DNA of 10,511 nucleotides, taken from positions 1-10,511 of the forward strand of contig CAZUZO010000124.1 of the NCBI GenBank assembly GCA_964624765.1. The letters are read 5' to 3'. This DNA is from JAGTVB01 sp964624765. GTDB lineage: Bacteria; Pseudomonadota; Gammaproteobacteria; HK1. The notes beneath the pieces are model-generated. The model searched no databases and had not been told where the DNA came from. It saw nothing but the letters and a program-made list of their open reading frames with translations. Shown piece by piece: positions 5,249 through 10,511 of this stretch. Positions within the stretch are counted from its first letter, which is position 1. Every line of letters begins with the position of its first letter. Made by a program: the position numbers and the translations under genes.

Positions 5249-6220
5249 TCAAACACGCGGTTGCTTGCCGAGCTCTCGGCGTAATGCCTCCAAACTATCG
5301 AGCCAGGTGGCGCCGATACTGGTGAGCATATCCTGGTAGCTGCGGGTCGCTGAGCCGCCAACCCATATTTGCACATCTTCGGGCAAATAGCGACGCAGCT
5401 TGCGTAATTCCGCCGTGAGTTTTCGCTCATCGGTCAGACAAGCGATACTGATAGCAACCATAGCGGCTTCGTTTTGCCTGGCTGCGAAGGCGATCTCTTC
5501 GGCCGGCATGTTGGGACCGAGGTAGATCGTTCGCCACCCGGCAGCCGAGGCGGTGACCGCGACCATCAACGCACCGAGCTCGTGCCATTGCCCGGCAGGT
5601 GTGGTGACGATCATCCCTGGTCCTGTGTCCGTCATGTTGGCGCTCATGACCAGCGGTCCGAGAAAGGTGCGGATGGCAGCGCTTGCCAGATGTTCGTTGG
5701 AGATACGGATGGTTCCCTTACGGCACTGCTCTCCGATGTGTTCGAGTAAGGGTGCTATGACTTCATCGATCACGACCTGAGTGCTGAGCGCTACGGCGGC
5801 GGCTGCCAATGCCGATTCCAAGGCATTGGCATCGAAGTCTTCTACCGCTTTCAGGCACGCTTCGAAATGCTCGCTAGCCGTGTTGAGTACCGGCCGCGGC
5901 AGGCTGGGGGGGGGTGCCTCCGCCACCGCTGATTCATCGGCACCCACCAGCTCTGCGAGCTCTTTGGCCGAGAGGCTTGCCACGTCGCCGATACGTCTGC
6001 CCGCACGGGTGGCTCTTCGCAGTAGGCGCAGCTTCTCCACGTCGGCATCGGTATACAAGCGTCGCTTGGTATTGGATCGCTGTGGTTCGATGGCGTCGTA
6101 GCGTCTTTCCCAGGCTCTGATCAAATCCGGGCTCAGTCCGGTGCGACGAGCGACCACCTTGATGGGATGCCGAGCCATCGTTGGTTCGGCATCGGAGGAG
6201 TTCGGGTTTTCCTTGGCCAT
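5249..6220 (-). CDS. MerR-family transcriptional regulator with cobalamin-binding domain
   Basis: This 323-aa protein has the CarH/LitR layout. The MerR winged helix (about 18-85) contains HPIKVVARRTGLSPDLIRAW, ERRYDAIEPQRS, KRRLYTDADVEKLRLL and RRIGDVASLS. A Pro-rich linker (about 98-112) leads to a helical B12-binding module (about 115-195, with VIDEVIAPLLEHIGEQ and ISNEHLASAA) and a Rossmann-like B12 domain (about 200-318). The motif QWHELG (211-216) retains the histidine that coordinates cobalt (H213), though the usual first E/D is Q. In the photosensing W-x9-EH motif, E176-H177 are kept but the Trp position is C166 and the next residue, His in CarH, is R167. It probably binds a cobalamin or a degenerate ligand rather than acting as a CarH-type light switch. 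It is divergent from the ORFs at 6341 and may control that promoter region. A nine-C run encodes Pro103-105 in the linker. Confidence 0.93.
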   Translation of the reverse strand: MAKENPNSSDAEPTMARHPIKVVARRTGLSPDLIRAWERRYDAIEPQRSNTKRRLYTDADVEKLRLLRRATRAGRRIGDVASLSAKELAELVGADESAVAEAPPPSLPRPVLNTASEHFEACLKAVEDFDANALESALAAAAVALSTQVVIDEVIAPLLEHIGEQCRKGTIRISNEHLASAAIRTFLGPLVMSANMTDTGPGMIVTTPAGQWHELGALMVAVTASAAGWRTIYLGPNMPAEEIAFAARQNEAAMVAISIACLTDERKLTAELRKLRRYLPEDVQIWVGGSATRSYQDMLTSIGATWLDSLEALRRELGKQPRV

Positions 6221-6251
6221 GGTGTCGTTGTCCCGATCGGTTGTTGCGCTT

Positions 6252-6280
6252 AGTATAAGTTCTCGGAGTGTTTAGGACAA
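6252..6280 (-). promoter_or_regulatory. Sigma70-type promoter for the MerR/B12 regulator
   Basis: Read on the minus strand, TTGTCC (6280-6275) and TATACT (6257-6252) are separated by 17 bp. The -10 matches consensus at 5 of 6 positions and the -35 at 4 of 6. The expected transcription start lies about 25 bases upstream of the ATG at 6220. The ribosome-binding site before that ATG is weak. Confidence 0.65.
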
Positions 6281-6340
6281 TTTTTCGACATACGGCGACG
6301 TTTGTCGGCGGAGTGGCCACGATCGTAGGCTGTTGAAACC

Positions 6341-6574
6341 ATGCCCAAGACTCACCCGCTCACGAATTCCTCTCTTGCTACGGCGCTTAGCATACGTTAC
6401 CGCTCTTGGATGGCCTTACACGAGCAAGTCACTTGGGTGGCAGAGGGCTCCCACAGCCCGTCACTGCGACTGCCAGTCTACCACTCCCAAGCCTTGCATC
6501 GCCTTGCCGATGCGGTATTCAACCAGCGACTTGTGCCTCTCAAGTGCGGTCGCTTCTATCCAGCCCGGTTGTGA
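6341..6574 (+). CDS. Unknown 77-aa ORF, possible 5' part of a frameshifted gene
   Basis: The ORF begins MPKTHPLTNSSLATALSIRY and contains SWMALHEQVTWVAEGSHS, LRLPVYHSQALHRLADAVF and LKCGRFYPARL. Codon use looks coding. No signal peptide, membrane segment or recognised motif. It is transcribed divergently from the MerR/B12 regulator, the usual position for a target of such regulators. Its TGA overlaps a GTG of the next ORF (GTGA, 6571-6574). That is either tight translational coupling or the scar of a one-base frameshift splitting a protein of about 127 aa. The start has only a weak upstream AGG. I cannot assign a function. Confidence 0.5.
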   Translation: MPKTHPLTNSSLATALSIRYRSWMALHEQVTWVAEGSHSPSLRLPVYHSQALHRLADAVFNQRLVPLKCGRFYPARL

Positions 6575-6723
6575 AGGGTAGTGCCCCCGTCAGCTTCACC
6601 TTTGTGGAGCGGGGTTTAGCGCGTGCGCCCGATGATCGGTATGCCGAGCAATTGCCCAGCATGGATCCTTTGCTGTCAGCCTGGGGCTATGCACCTTCGG
6701 CCTCTAACGACCTTCCTGGTTAG
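6571..6723 (+). CDS. Unknown 50-aa ORF overlapping the previous stop (coupled ORF or frameshifted 3' part)
   Basis: From the GTG at 6571 the product is 50 aa: VKGSAPVSFTFVERGLARAP, then DDRYAEQLPSMDPLLSAWGY and a short tail. The text is compositionally protein-like and continues smoothly in style from the preceding ORF in the -1 frame. No ribosome-binding site precedes the GTG, so independent initiation would rely on coupling through the GTGA overlap. The lack of that site makes a frameshifted single gene somewhat more likely than two genes. No obvious slippery heptamer for programmed frameshifting is visible at the junction. Confidence 0.4.
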   Translation: MKGSAPVSFTFVERGLARAPDDRYAEQLPSMDPLLSAWGYAPSASNDLPG

Positions 6724-6744
6724 TCTTTGCGCCTCTATTGCGCT

Positions 6745-6760
6745 TGTATCAATAAATACA
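6745..6760. promoter_or_regulatory. TGTAT-N6-ATACA inverted repeat, candidate operator
   Basis: A perfect 5-bp inverted repeat with a 6-bp spacer lies in AT-rich DNA, 33 bp upstream of the -35 box of the DUF4397 gene promoter. Regulators of the MerR/B12 class bind TGTA/TACA-containing sites in some species, and such a regulator is encoded 525 bp away. The repeat is short, so the link is tentative. Confidence 0.35.
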
Positions 6761-6792
6761 TGCACTGTTTACATATAAATTGGAACAAAAGA

Positions 6793-6821
6793 TTGACATA
6801 CTAATGACGGTCGATTAGACT
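6793..6821 (+). promoter_or_regulatory. Strong sigma70-type promoter of the DUF4397 gene
   Basis: A perfect -35 TTGACA (6793-6798) and TAGACT (6816-6821, 4 of 6 to consensus) are separated by exactly 17 bp. The flanking DNA from about 6745 to 6800 is AT-rich relative to the window. The predicted start is near 6828, giving a leader of about 75 nt that contains the hairpin at 6842-6872. Confidence 0.75.
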
Positions 6822-6841
6822 TATCCGGCGTCCTAACCAAA

Positions 6842-6872
6842 GAGGCCTCCGCCACACCAATGGGAGAGCCTC
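6842..6872 (+). promoter_or_regulatory. Bulged 9-bp hairpin in the DUF4397 mRNA leader
   Basis: GAGGC+CTCC (6842-6850) pairs with GGAG (6863-6866) and GCCTC (6868-6872), with one bulged A at 6867 and a 12-nt loop. It lies between the predicted transcription start and the ribosome-binding site (AGGAG 6891-6895), which it leaves free. A 5' stabilising hairpin or protein/RNA-binding leader are both possible. Confidence 0.5.
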
Positions 6873-6903
6873 GTAATTCAACACAGCTTGAGGAGTGGTT
6901 GCC

Positions 6904-7635
6904 GTGAGAAGTCCTTTCAAGAAACCGTTGCTCGGGGTCGTTTGTTCCACGCTTGCGATCATCGGCGCCCAGCATGTATTGGCGAGTAACGCCAGCGCTG
7001 CCGACGTTTACGTGGTGCACGGCATCAACGGATCGGATTTAGGGGCCGATGCCAGTTTGCCGGTGGACGTTAAGGTCAATGACCTGTGTGTGCTGAGTGG
7101 GGTGACCTTTAAAGATACAGCGGGGCCATTCGACCTGCCGACGGGCCCGAATCAGATCGATGTGCTACTTTCCGATTCAGTGGGAAATTGCGAGGGCACG
7201 CTTGCCATCAGCAAGAGCTTCAGTTTTGCCCTAACCGAGAATGCCACCCTCATCGCTCACCTTGACGGCAATGGCACTCCGGCCTTAAGTAAATTCACCA
7301 ACCAGGTGCAGCCACTTGGAGCGCATGACGCGCGCGTTACCGTGGTGCATACGGCCTTTGCGCCGCCCGTTACCGTTACCGTGTCGCCCAGCGAGGCGGA
7401 CGGTCAGGGGGTAACACTGGAAGCCCTACGAAATGGTGACCAGAGCTTCGCCCGCGACGTCCCCGTCGGCACCTATAATGTCGAGGTTTTCCCGGCAGGC
7501 GAAATGCAGGCGAGTCGACCGGTGTTAGCCATATCCGATTTGTCGCTCGAAGAACAAACGGCGTACACGGCGTTCGCGGTCGGTTCAGTGCAGAACCAAC
7601 TCGACGTTGTGCTGCTTGGTCAAGACCTGAAGTGA
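6904..7635 (+). CDS. Secreted DUF4397-domain protein
   Basis: From the GTG at 6904 this is a 243-aa exported protein. That start is chosen because AGGAG (6891-6895) lies 8 nt upstream; an in-frame GTG at 6895 overlaps this site. The signal peptide is MRSPFKKPLLGVVCSTLAII with cleavage likely after SNASA (about residue 32). The mature part shows two DUF4397-like beta units. The first is ADVYVVHGINGSDLGADASL...VDVKVND through LPTGPNQIDVLLSD. The second is DARVTVVHTAFAPPVTVTVS through FARDVPVGTYNVEVFPAG and LSLEEQTAYTAFAVGS. DUF4397 proteins are extracytoplasmic beta-sandwich proteins of unknown role. Cysteines in the mature protein (KVNDLCVLSG and VGNCEG) could form a disulfide. A perfect -35 box and leader hairpin predict good expression. 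It appears monocistronic. Confidence 0.88.
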   Translation: MRSPFKKPLLGVVCSTLAIIGAQHVLASNASAADVYVVHGINGSDLGADASLPVDVKVNDLCVLSGVTFKDTAGPFDLPTGPNQIDVLLSDSVGNCEGTLAISKSFSFALTENATLIAHLDGNGTPALSKFTNQVQPLGAHDARVTVVHTAFAPPVTVTVSPSEADGQGVTLEALRNGDQSFARDVPVGTYNVEVFPAGEMQASRPVLAISDLSLEEQTAYTAFAVGSVQNQLDVVLLGQDLK

Positions 7636-7705
7636 AGTGACAATGGTGGACTCGAGAATTCCTAGCATACCTTGAGTTGATTCGACGCCGCGTTCCTGTA
7701 AGCTT

Positions 7706-7727
7706 TGGCCGCGAAACATCGCGGCCA
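7706..7727 (+). terminator. Probable terminator hairpin after the DUF4397 gene
   Basis: GGCCGCG-AAACAT-CGCGGCC is a perfect 7-bp stem (8 with the flanking T-A pair), about 70 bases after the stop. It is followed by ATTTCGTT, a weak T-rich tail. This is the strongest simple hairpin in the 281-bp gap and fits transcription termination. Confidence 0.55.
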
Positions 7728-7734
7728 TTTCGTT

Positions 7735-7888
7735 GTCAGCCTGTGCCTAGCACCTGGAACGTTGATAAGGCTGGACCGAGAAGCCAAACCGAATGCGGGA
7801 GACGTCGCCGGGGGAGGGGGAGTTTCAGCTTGTCAGGCTCACGGTCAGGTGAGTTGGCATGGGATCAGGGAGTTTTGCCTACCCTGAT
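7735..7888 (+). promoter_or_regulatory. Structured leader candidate upstream of the DUF1499 gene
   Basis: Several stems crowd this stretch. CAGCCT (7737-7742) pairs with AGGCTG (7768-7773) around an inner GTGC-CTA-GCAC hairpin. CTCAC (7838-7842) pairs with GTGAG (7849-7853). ATCAGGG (7864-7870) pairs perfectly with CCCTGAT (7882-7888), 28 bases before the ATG. G-rich runs (GGGGGAGGGGG near 7811-7821) lie between. I cannot match it to a known riboswitch. It could be a regulated 5' leader or simply GC-rich spacer; no gene is supported here. Confidence 0.35.
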
Positions 7889-7916
7889 GGAGAAGATTAG
7901 GTAAGGTGCTGAAACG

Positions 7917-8366
7917 ATGACAACAGCCGAGTGTCGATATGGTGTGTCGGTCGTGATGCTCGCACTCCTCTACTTTTTGCCTGGTGACTTGGAAGCGATG
8001 ACCAGCCCCTTAACCTCATGCCCTGAAACACCGAACTGCGTGTCCAGCGCAAGCCAAGATAGACGCCACAGAGTGGAACCTCTGCGTTATGAGGGTCCGG
8101 TAGCAGAGGGGCAGAGTCGTCTCAAGCACATCGTGCTGGCGCTGCCGCGCACACGTCTGGTCGAGGAACGTGCAGACTATCTGCGCTTCGAATTCAGCAG
8201 CCTCATCTTCGGTTTTGTCGATGACGTGGAGTTCTATTGGGAAGACGAACCGGGCACCATCCAGGTGCGCTCTGCATCGCGCGCCGGATATTGGGATCTC
8301 GGCACGAATCGGCGTAGGATTGAACAGATACGAAAAGCCTTTGATGAAGCCAACCGAGCATCCTAG
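7917..8366 (+). CDS. DUF1499 domain protein
   Basis: This 149-aa protein carries the DUF1499 signature almost completely: SCPETPNCVSS at 34-44, LPRTRLVEERADYLRFEFSS near 76-95, the hallmark FGFVDDVEFYW at 98-108 and QVRSASRAGYWDLGTNR at 116-132, then RRRIEQIRKAF. A hydrophobic N-terminal segment (about 10-22, VSVVMLALLYFLPG) suggests an uncleaved anchor or signal peptide placing the domain outside the cytoplasm. The domain's biochemical role is not established. AAGG (7903-7906) lies 10 nt before the ATG. Its stop is 17 bp from the stop of the convergent lipoprotein gene. The upstream region holds several hairpins that may regulate it. Confidence 0.9.
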   Translation: MTTAECRYGVSVVMLALLYFLPGDLEAMTSPLTSCPETPNCVSSASQDRRHRVEPLRYEGPVAEGQSRLKHIVLALPRTRLVEERADYLRFEFSSLIFGFVDDVEFYWEDEPGTIQVRSASRAGYWDLGTNRRRIEQIRKAFDEANRAS

Positions 8367-8383
8367 GCAACTTGGGGCGCTCG

Positions 8384-9991
8384 CTACGGTTTTTTCACAA
8401 CCTCTCTGCTCACGTCGCTACCCCGCGGGCTGTAGGACGCCTTATCGAAATAGCGTTCGATCAGGTTCGGATCATCGAAATACCGCCTCCCTACGAATGC
8501 GGTCGCATGCCGTCCCCATTGGCGCATGGCGCCGGGACTCTGTACCCCCGTGGGCCAAAGCAAGCAACGTTCGCGACGCTCGGTATGCGGCACGAGACCG
8601 TCGGGGCCGAACAGGCTACGGTAGCCAGCGCCGACTGGCAGCGCCCGAAGCTCGTCGTAATCACGAAATCGATAAGCCATCTCAGTCACTCGGTCGAAGC
8701 CTGTGTCACCGGGGGTTGAGTAGACCCGTTGCACAGAGTGAGTCCTGGAAGCCACCCGTATGACTTTGCGCGACGGCACCGAGTTTACCTGCTGAGGAAC
8801 CAGAATAGGCTCCTCGAAGCCCACAGAACGGCGCGTCAGGCGCAGGCTCGGGGTGGGGAAAAAGCGGTGGTAGCAACCGCAGTTATGCACTGAGTCATAG
8901 AGCAGCGGTCGCCCGTCAGCTGTCAGGGTGACGCGCCAAATAATCCCGTCGAGCCGCCCACCCAACAGATCGAAGGTCCCGGTGCGTGGCCGAGCGGGGA
9001 ACCAGACGACGTAGTTTAGCTGCAGCAAAATGTCTCCATCCAGGCGAGCATAGGAGAGGTGCGTGAACACTACCGGTTTCCCCGTGTCTACCTCAGGCCT
9101 TCGGTCCCAATAGGGCATCCCGATACGATCCGTCTCTGCCGCCACATCCACCTCCCAAACCGGAGCGAAGGCCGCGAACAGCGCGCGCCGATCGGGATCA
9201 TCGGGATCGGGGATGCCCAGCGGATTGTCTGCTGAGCGCTGCAGGATCCTCTCGACGTCGGTGCGGCTCAGCGGTGTGGCAGGTACCGGTGGGGTAAACC
9301 GCACGAGTTGCCCTTGCACTGGCAGATCGGCAAGCGGTGTGGCATAGATCGCCTCGACCTCGCGGTGATAACGTAAGACGCCTTGAAGCACGCCGAGCGA
9401 GGTCAGCGGATAGATCCCTAGGATCTGTTGCCAGAGAATGTAGTCGGACGGCACGCGGGCGGTTTTCAGGAGCCGTGAGCGAGCGGAGGCTCGGTCGGCG
9501 GTGTGCTGCTGTAACCGTATCCCGCACACCCGCGCTCGCTGTGATAGCGCCTCGACGGCCGGCGGACCGGGCATCAGGTGGGCCCGCGCCGCCGGGTCGA
9601 GGGCACGAAACTCTTTCTCCCTGGCGTCGAGATCGAGTGCTCGCAGGCGTGTCATCCAGGCTTCGAGGCGGGCATCTTGCAGATCATCTTCGGCAAACGA
9701 GGCGAGAAACCGGTTCACGCGTAGATAGGGAAATCCGGGGACGCGAGCGGCCTGGGCGTCACCCACCCCCGCCTGTCGCACCACTTCATCGCTCGCCTGC
9801 AGAAACTCAAGGCAAGCGGAAACCTCGGGTTCCACGGGAGGGCGCGGTGGTGCGGTGCCACAGCCGGCCAGCATGAGAACCAGAGGGAGAGCAGCACCTC
9901 GCCAATAGGAGCCGCTTTTCCGCCAGATGGGCCGAGCCCATGGCGCAGCGAGGCGCCTCGCGAAAGTCAGCGCTTTGTTGGCCCTCATCAT
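8384..9991 (-). CDS. Large lipoprotein of unknown function with HNCGCYH motif
   Basis: This 535-aa protein has a lipobox LMLAGC with C44 as the lipidation site, after an unusually long 43-residue n-region (MMRANKALTFARRLAAPWAR...). Met1 and Met2 are both possible starts, and no later ATG precedes the lipobox. The mature N-terminal half is charged and helical. The C-terminal half looks like an enzyme-type or binding core: PVVFTHLSYARLDGDILLQL (307-326), NYVVWFPARP, DLLGGRLDGIIWRVTL (341-356), DSVHNCGCYHRFFP (366-379), and GRHATAFVGRRYFDDPNL (493-510). HNCGCYH (369-375) packs two His and two Cys in seven residues, a candidate metal site. I recognise no named family. Position +2 of the lipidated Cys is Thr rather than Asp, so outer-membrane sorting is expected. 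Antisense ORFs across it appear to be GC-driven shadows. Confidence 0.85.
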   Translation of the reverse strand: MMRANKALTFARRLAAPWARPIWRKSGSYWRGAALPLVLMLAGCGTAPPRPPVEPEVSACLEFLQASDEVVRQAGVGDAQAARVPGFPYLRVNRFLASFAEDDLQDARLEAWMTRLRALDLDAREKEFRALDPAARAHLMPGPPAVEALSQRARVCGIRLQQHTADRASARSRLLKTARVPSDYILWQQILGIYPLTSLGVLQGVLRYHREVEAIYATPLADLPVQGQLVRFTPPVPATPLSRTDVERILQRSADNPLGIPDPDDPDRRALFAAFAPVWEVDVAAETDRIGMPYWDRRPEVDTGKPVVFTHLSYARLDGDILLQLNYVVWFPARPRTGTFDLLGGRLDGIIWRVTLTADGRPLLYDSVHNCGCYHRFFPTPSLRLTRRSVGFEEPILVPQQVNSVPSRKVIRVASRTHSVQRVYSTPGDTGFDRVTEMAYRFRDYDELRALPVGAGYRSLFGPDGLVPHTERRERCLLWPTGVQSPGAMRQWGRHATAFVGRRYFDDPNLIERYFDKASYSPRGSDVSREVVKKP

Positions 9992-10074
9992 CGTTTCGTC
10001 AGGATGGTTCTTGGCCGCGCATGATCGGTGCCCAAGCCTACGGTCAGGACAAAGCTCATCAAACTGACGAAACG
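9992..10074 (-). promoter_or_regulatory. 11-bp perfect inverted repeat flanking the lipoprotein start
   Basis: CGTTTCGTCAG (9992-10002) and CTGACGAAACG (10064-10074) are exact reverse complements separated by 61 bp. One arm directly abuts the lipoprotein ATG, so in mRNA the duplex would cover the ribosome-binding region, where no clear ribosome-binding site is visible. A nested CTTGG/CCAAG pair lies inside the loop. It may be a translation-controlling structure or paired operators. Confidence 0.55.
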
Positions 10075-10098
10075 CTGCCCAGCGCCGGTTTGCGGAGC

Positions 10099-10341
10099 TT
10101 ACTGCTCTAAGTCGTGCTTTTTCTGTTCAAACTCATCGCGGTCGATTTCGCCCCGAGCATAGCGTTCCCGGAGAATGTCCAATGCTTTCTGCGCATCGGC
10201 GTCATTTCCCAGTTGCGTCCCCTCGAACATCTTTTTGACCAAATAAATCAATGAAAAGATGATTACTGTCCAGAAAAAAATGGTGGCTACCCAGCCGGCA
10301 ATGTCGGTTTCTCCAGCTTGTGCGACGATCTGCTCCCACAT
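10099..10341 (-). CDS. SHOCT-domain small membrane protein
   Basis: This 80-aa protein has one transmembrane segment (about 15-35, GWVATIFFWTVIIFSLIYLV) followed by a KKMFEGTQ linker and a C-terminal SHOCT module (about 49-80, AQKALDILRERYARGEIDRD, EFEQKKHDLEQ). SHOCT (short C-terminal domain) is a helical oligomerisation motif common at the ends of small membrane proteins. The length and order are typical for bacterial anchored SHOCT proteins. The N-terminus MWEQIVAQAGETDIAG is short and likely outside the cytoplasm. The ribosome-binding site is weak. It is upstream of the lipoprotein gene on the same strand, 107 bp away, with the inverted repeat between, so co-transcription is possible. Function unknown. 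Confidence 0.88.
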   Translation of the reverse strand: MWEQIVAQAGETDIAGWVATIFFWTVIIFSLIYLVKKMFEGTQLGNDADAQKALDILRERYARGEIDRDEFEQKKHDLEQ

Positions 10342-10385
10342 AGGTCATTCCGTAAGTCGGTGATGTTGAGTCGGAAGGTGTTGTC

Positions 10386-10491
10386 TAGGCTTGAGCTAGC
10401 CTATCGGTTTAAGAAACCGTTTTAAAAACTGCTGCGCTTGCCATAGCTACGTTGCGCAGCGGCTCGCAATCCTCATGTACTCCCTTGTACA
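10386..10491. repeat. Palindrome-rich right end (four consecutive inverted repeats)
   Basis: In order: TAGGCT-N6-AGCCTA (10386-10403); CGGTTT-AAG-AAACCG followed by TTTTAAAA (10405-10427, terminator-like on the plus strand); GCTGCGC-N16-GCGCAGC (10431-10460); TGTAC-N6-GTACA (10476-10491). No convincing gene lies in 10342-10511, although the minus strand has an open frame entering from the right and ending at about 10412. The crowding suggests a small repetitive element or a shared regulatory region of a neighbouring gene. Confidence 0.5.
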
Positions 10492-10511
10492 CTCCGGTTG
10501 TTACTCGCCCC

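Noticed and set aside
7790..7825. Possible group II intron-like text (ATGCGGGAGACG and G-rich run)
   Set aside because: No domain V, no maturase ORF and no boundary motifs are visible.
8366..8400. T6 run after a weak stem as a terminator for the DUF1499 gene
   Set aside because: The stem is only about 3 bp, and the T6 lies in the antisense gene's Lys codons.
9337..9876. 179-aa plus-strand ORF inside the lipoprotein gene
   Set aside because: Extreme Arg content and lack of any motif are typical of the complement of GC-rich coding DNA.
1..10511. CRISPR array, tRNA, rRNA, insertion sequence or phage genes
   Set aside because: No regularly spaced repeats, cloverleaf, rRNA core text, transposase or integrase motifs were seen on either strand.

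Overview
The window reads as a chromosomal stretch of a moderately GC-rich Gammaproteobacterium. Hsp33 (hslO), a YceI/cytochrome b561 pair, an MbcA/ParS-type protein, DUF1499, DUF4397 and SHOCT proteins, and many small uncharacterised genes together resemble Chromatiales-like or other environmental gammaproteobacteria. This placement is inference; no rRNA or phylogenetic marker is present. I see no insertion sequence, prophage, CRISPR array, tRNA or rRNA.

Layout. (1) 1-1770, plus strand: a small two-helix membrane protein, a secreted YceI-family protein and a cytochrome b561. The last two form a familiar pair. (2) 1799-3680, minus strand: a likely four-gene unit, hslO, an unrecognised 95-aa protein, an MbcA/ParS/Xre-type antitoxin homologue with no visible RES toxin, and a small hydrophobic protein. 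(3) 3681-3966: a 286-bp gene-free gap holding a hairpin and a 14-bp tandem repeat. (4) 3967-5205, plus strand: three tightly packed unknown genes (67 aa, 317 aa with a nine-G run, and a 28-aa CxxC microprotein with an excellent ribosome-binding site). (5) 5249-6220, minus strand: a MerR-type regulator fused to a cobalamin-binding domain. It keeps the cobalt-ligand His but lacks the Trp and neighbouring His of the CarH light sensors, and a nine-C run lies in its linker. (6) 6341-6723, plus strand: two short ORFs joined by a GTGA overlap, either a coupled pair or one frameshifted gene. (7) 6724-7635: a strong sigma70 promoter, a bulged 9-bp leader hairpin and a secreted DUF4397 protein. (8) 7636-8366: a structured intergenic region and a DUF1499 protein. 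(9) 8384-9991, minus strand: a large unknown lipoprotein whose start is preceded by an 11-bp perfect inverted repeat. (10) 10099-10341, minus strand: a SHOCT-domain membrane protein, followed by a palindrome-rich right end.

Functionally much of the window concerns the envelope and periplasm (YceI, b561, DUF4397, lipoprotein, small membrane proteins) and stress or regulation (Hsp33, the antitoxin homologue, the B12-binding regulator). The points most worth checking are the altered cobalamin photoreceptor motifs, the paired 9-nt homopolymers in coding sequence, the toxin-less antitoxin operon, the inverted repeat abutting the lipoprotein start, and the CxxC microprotein.
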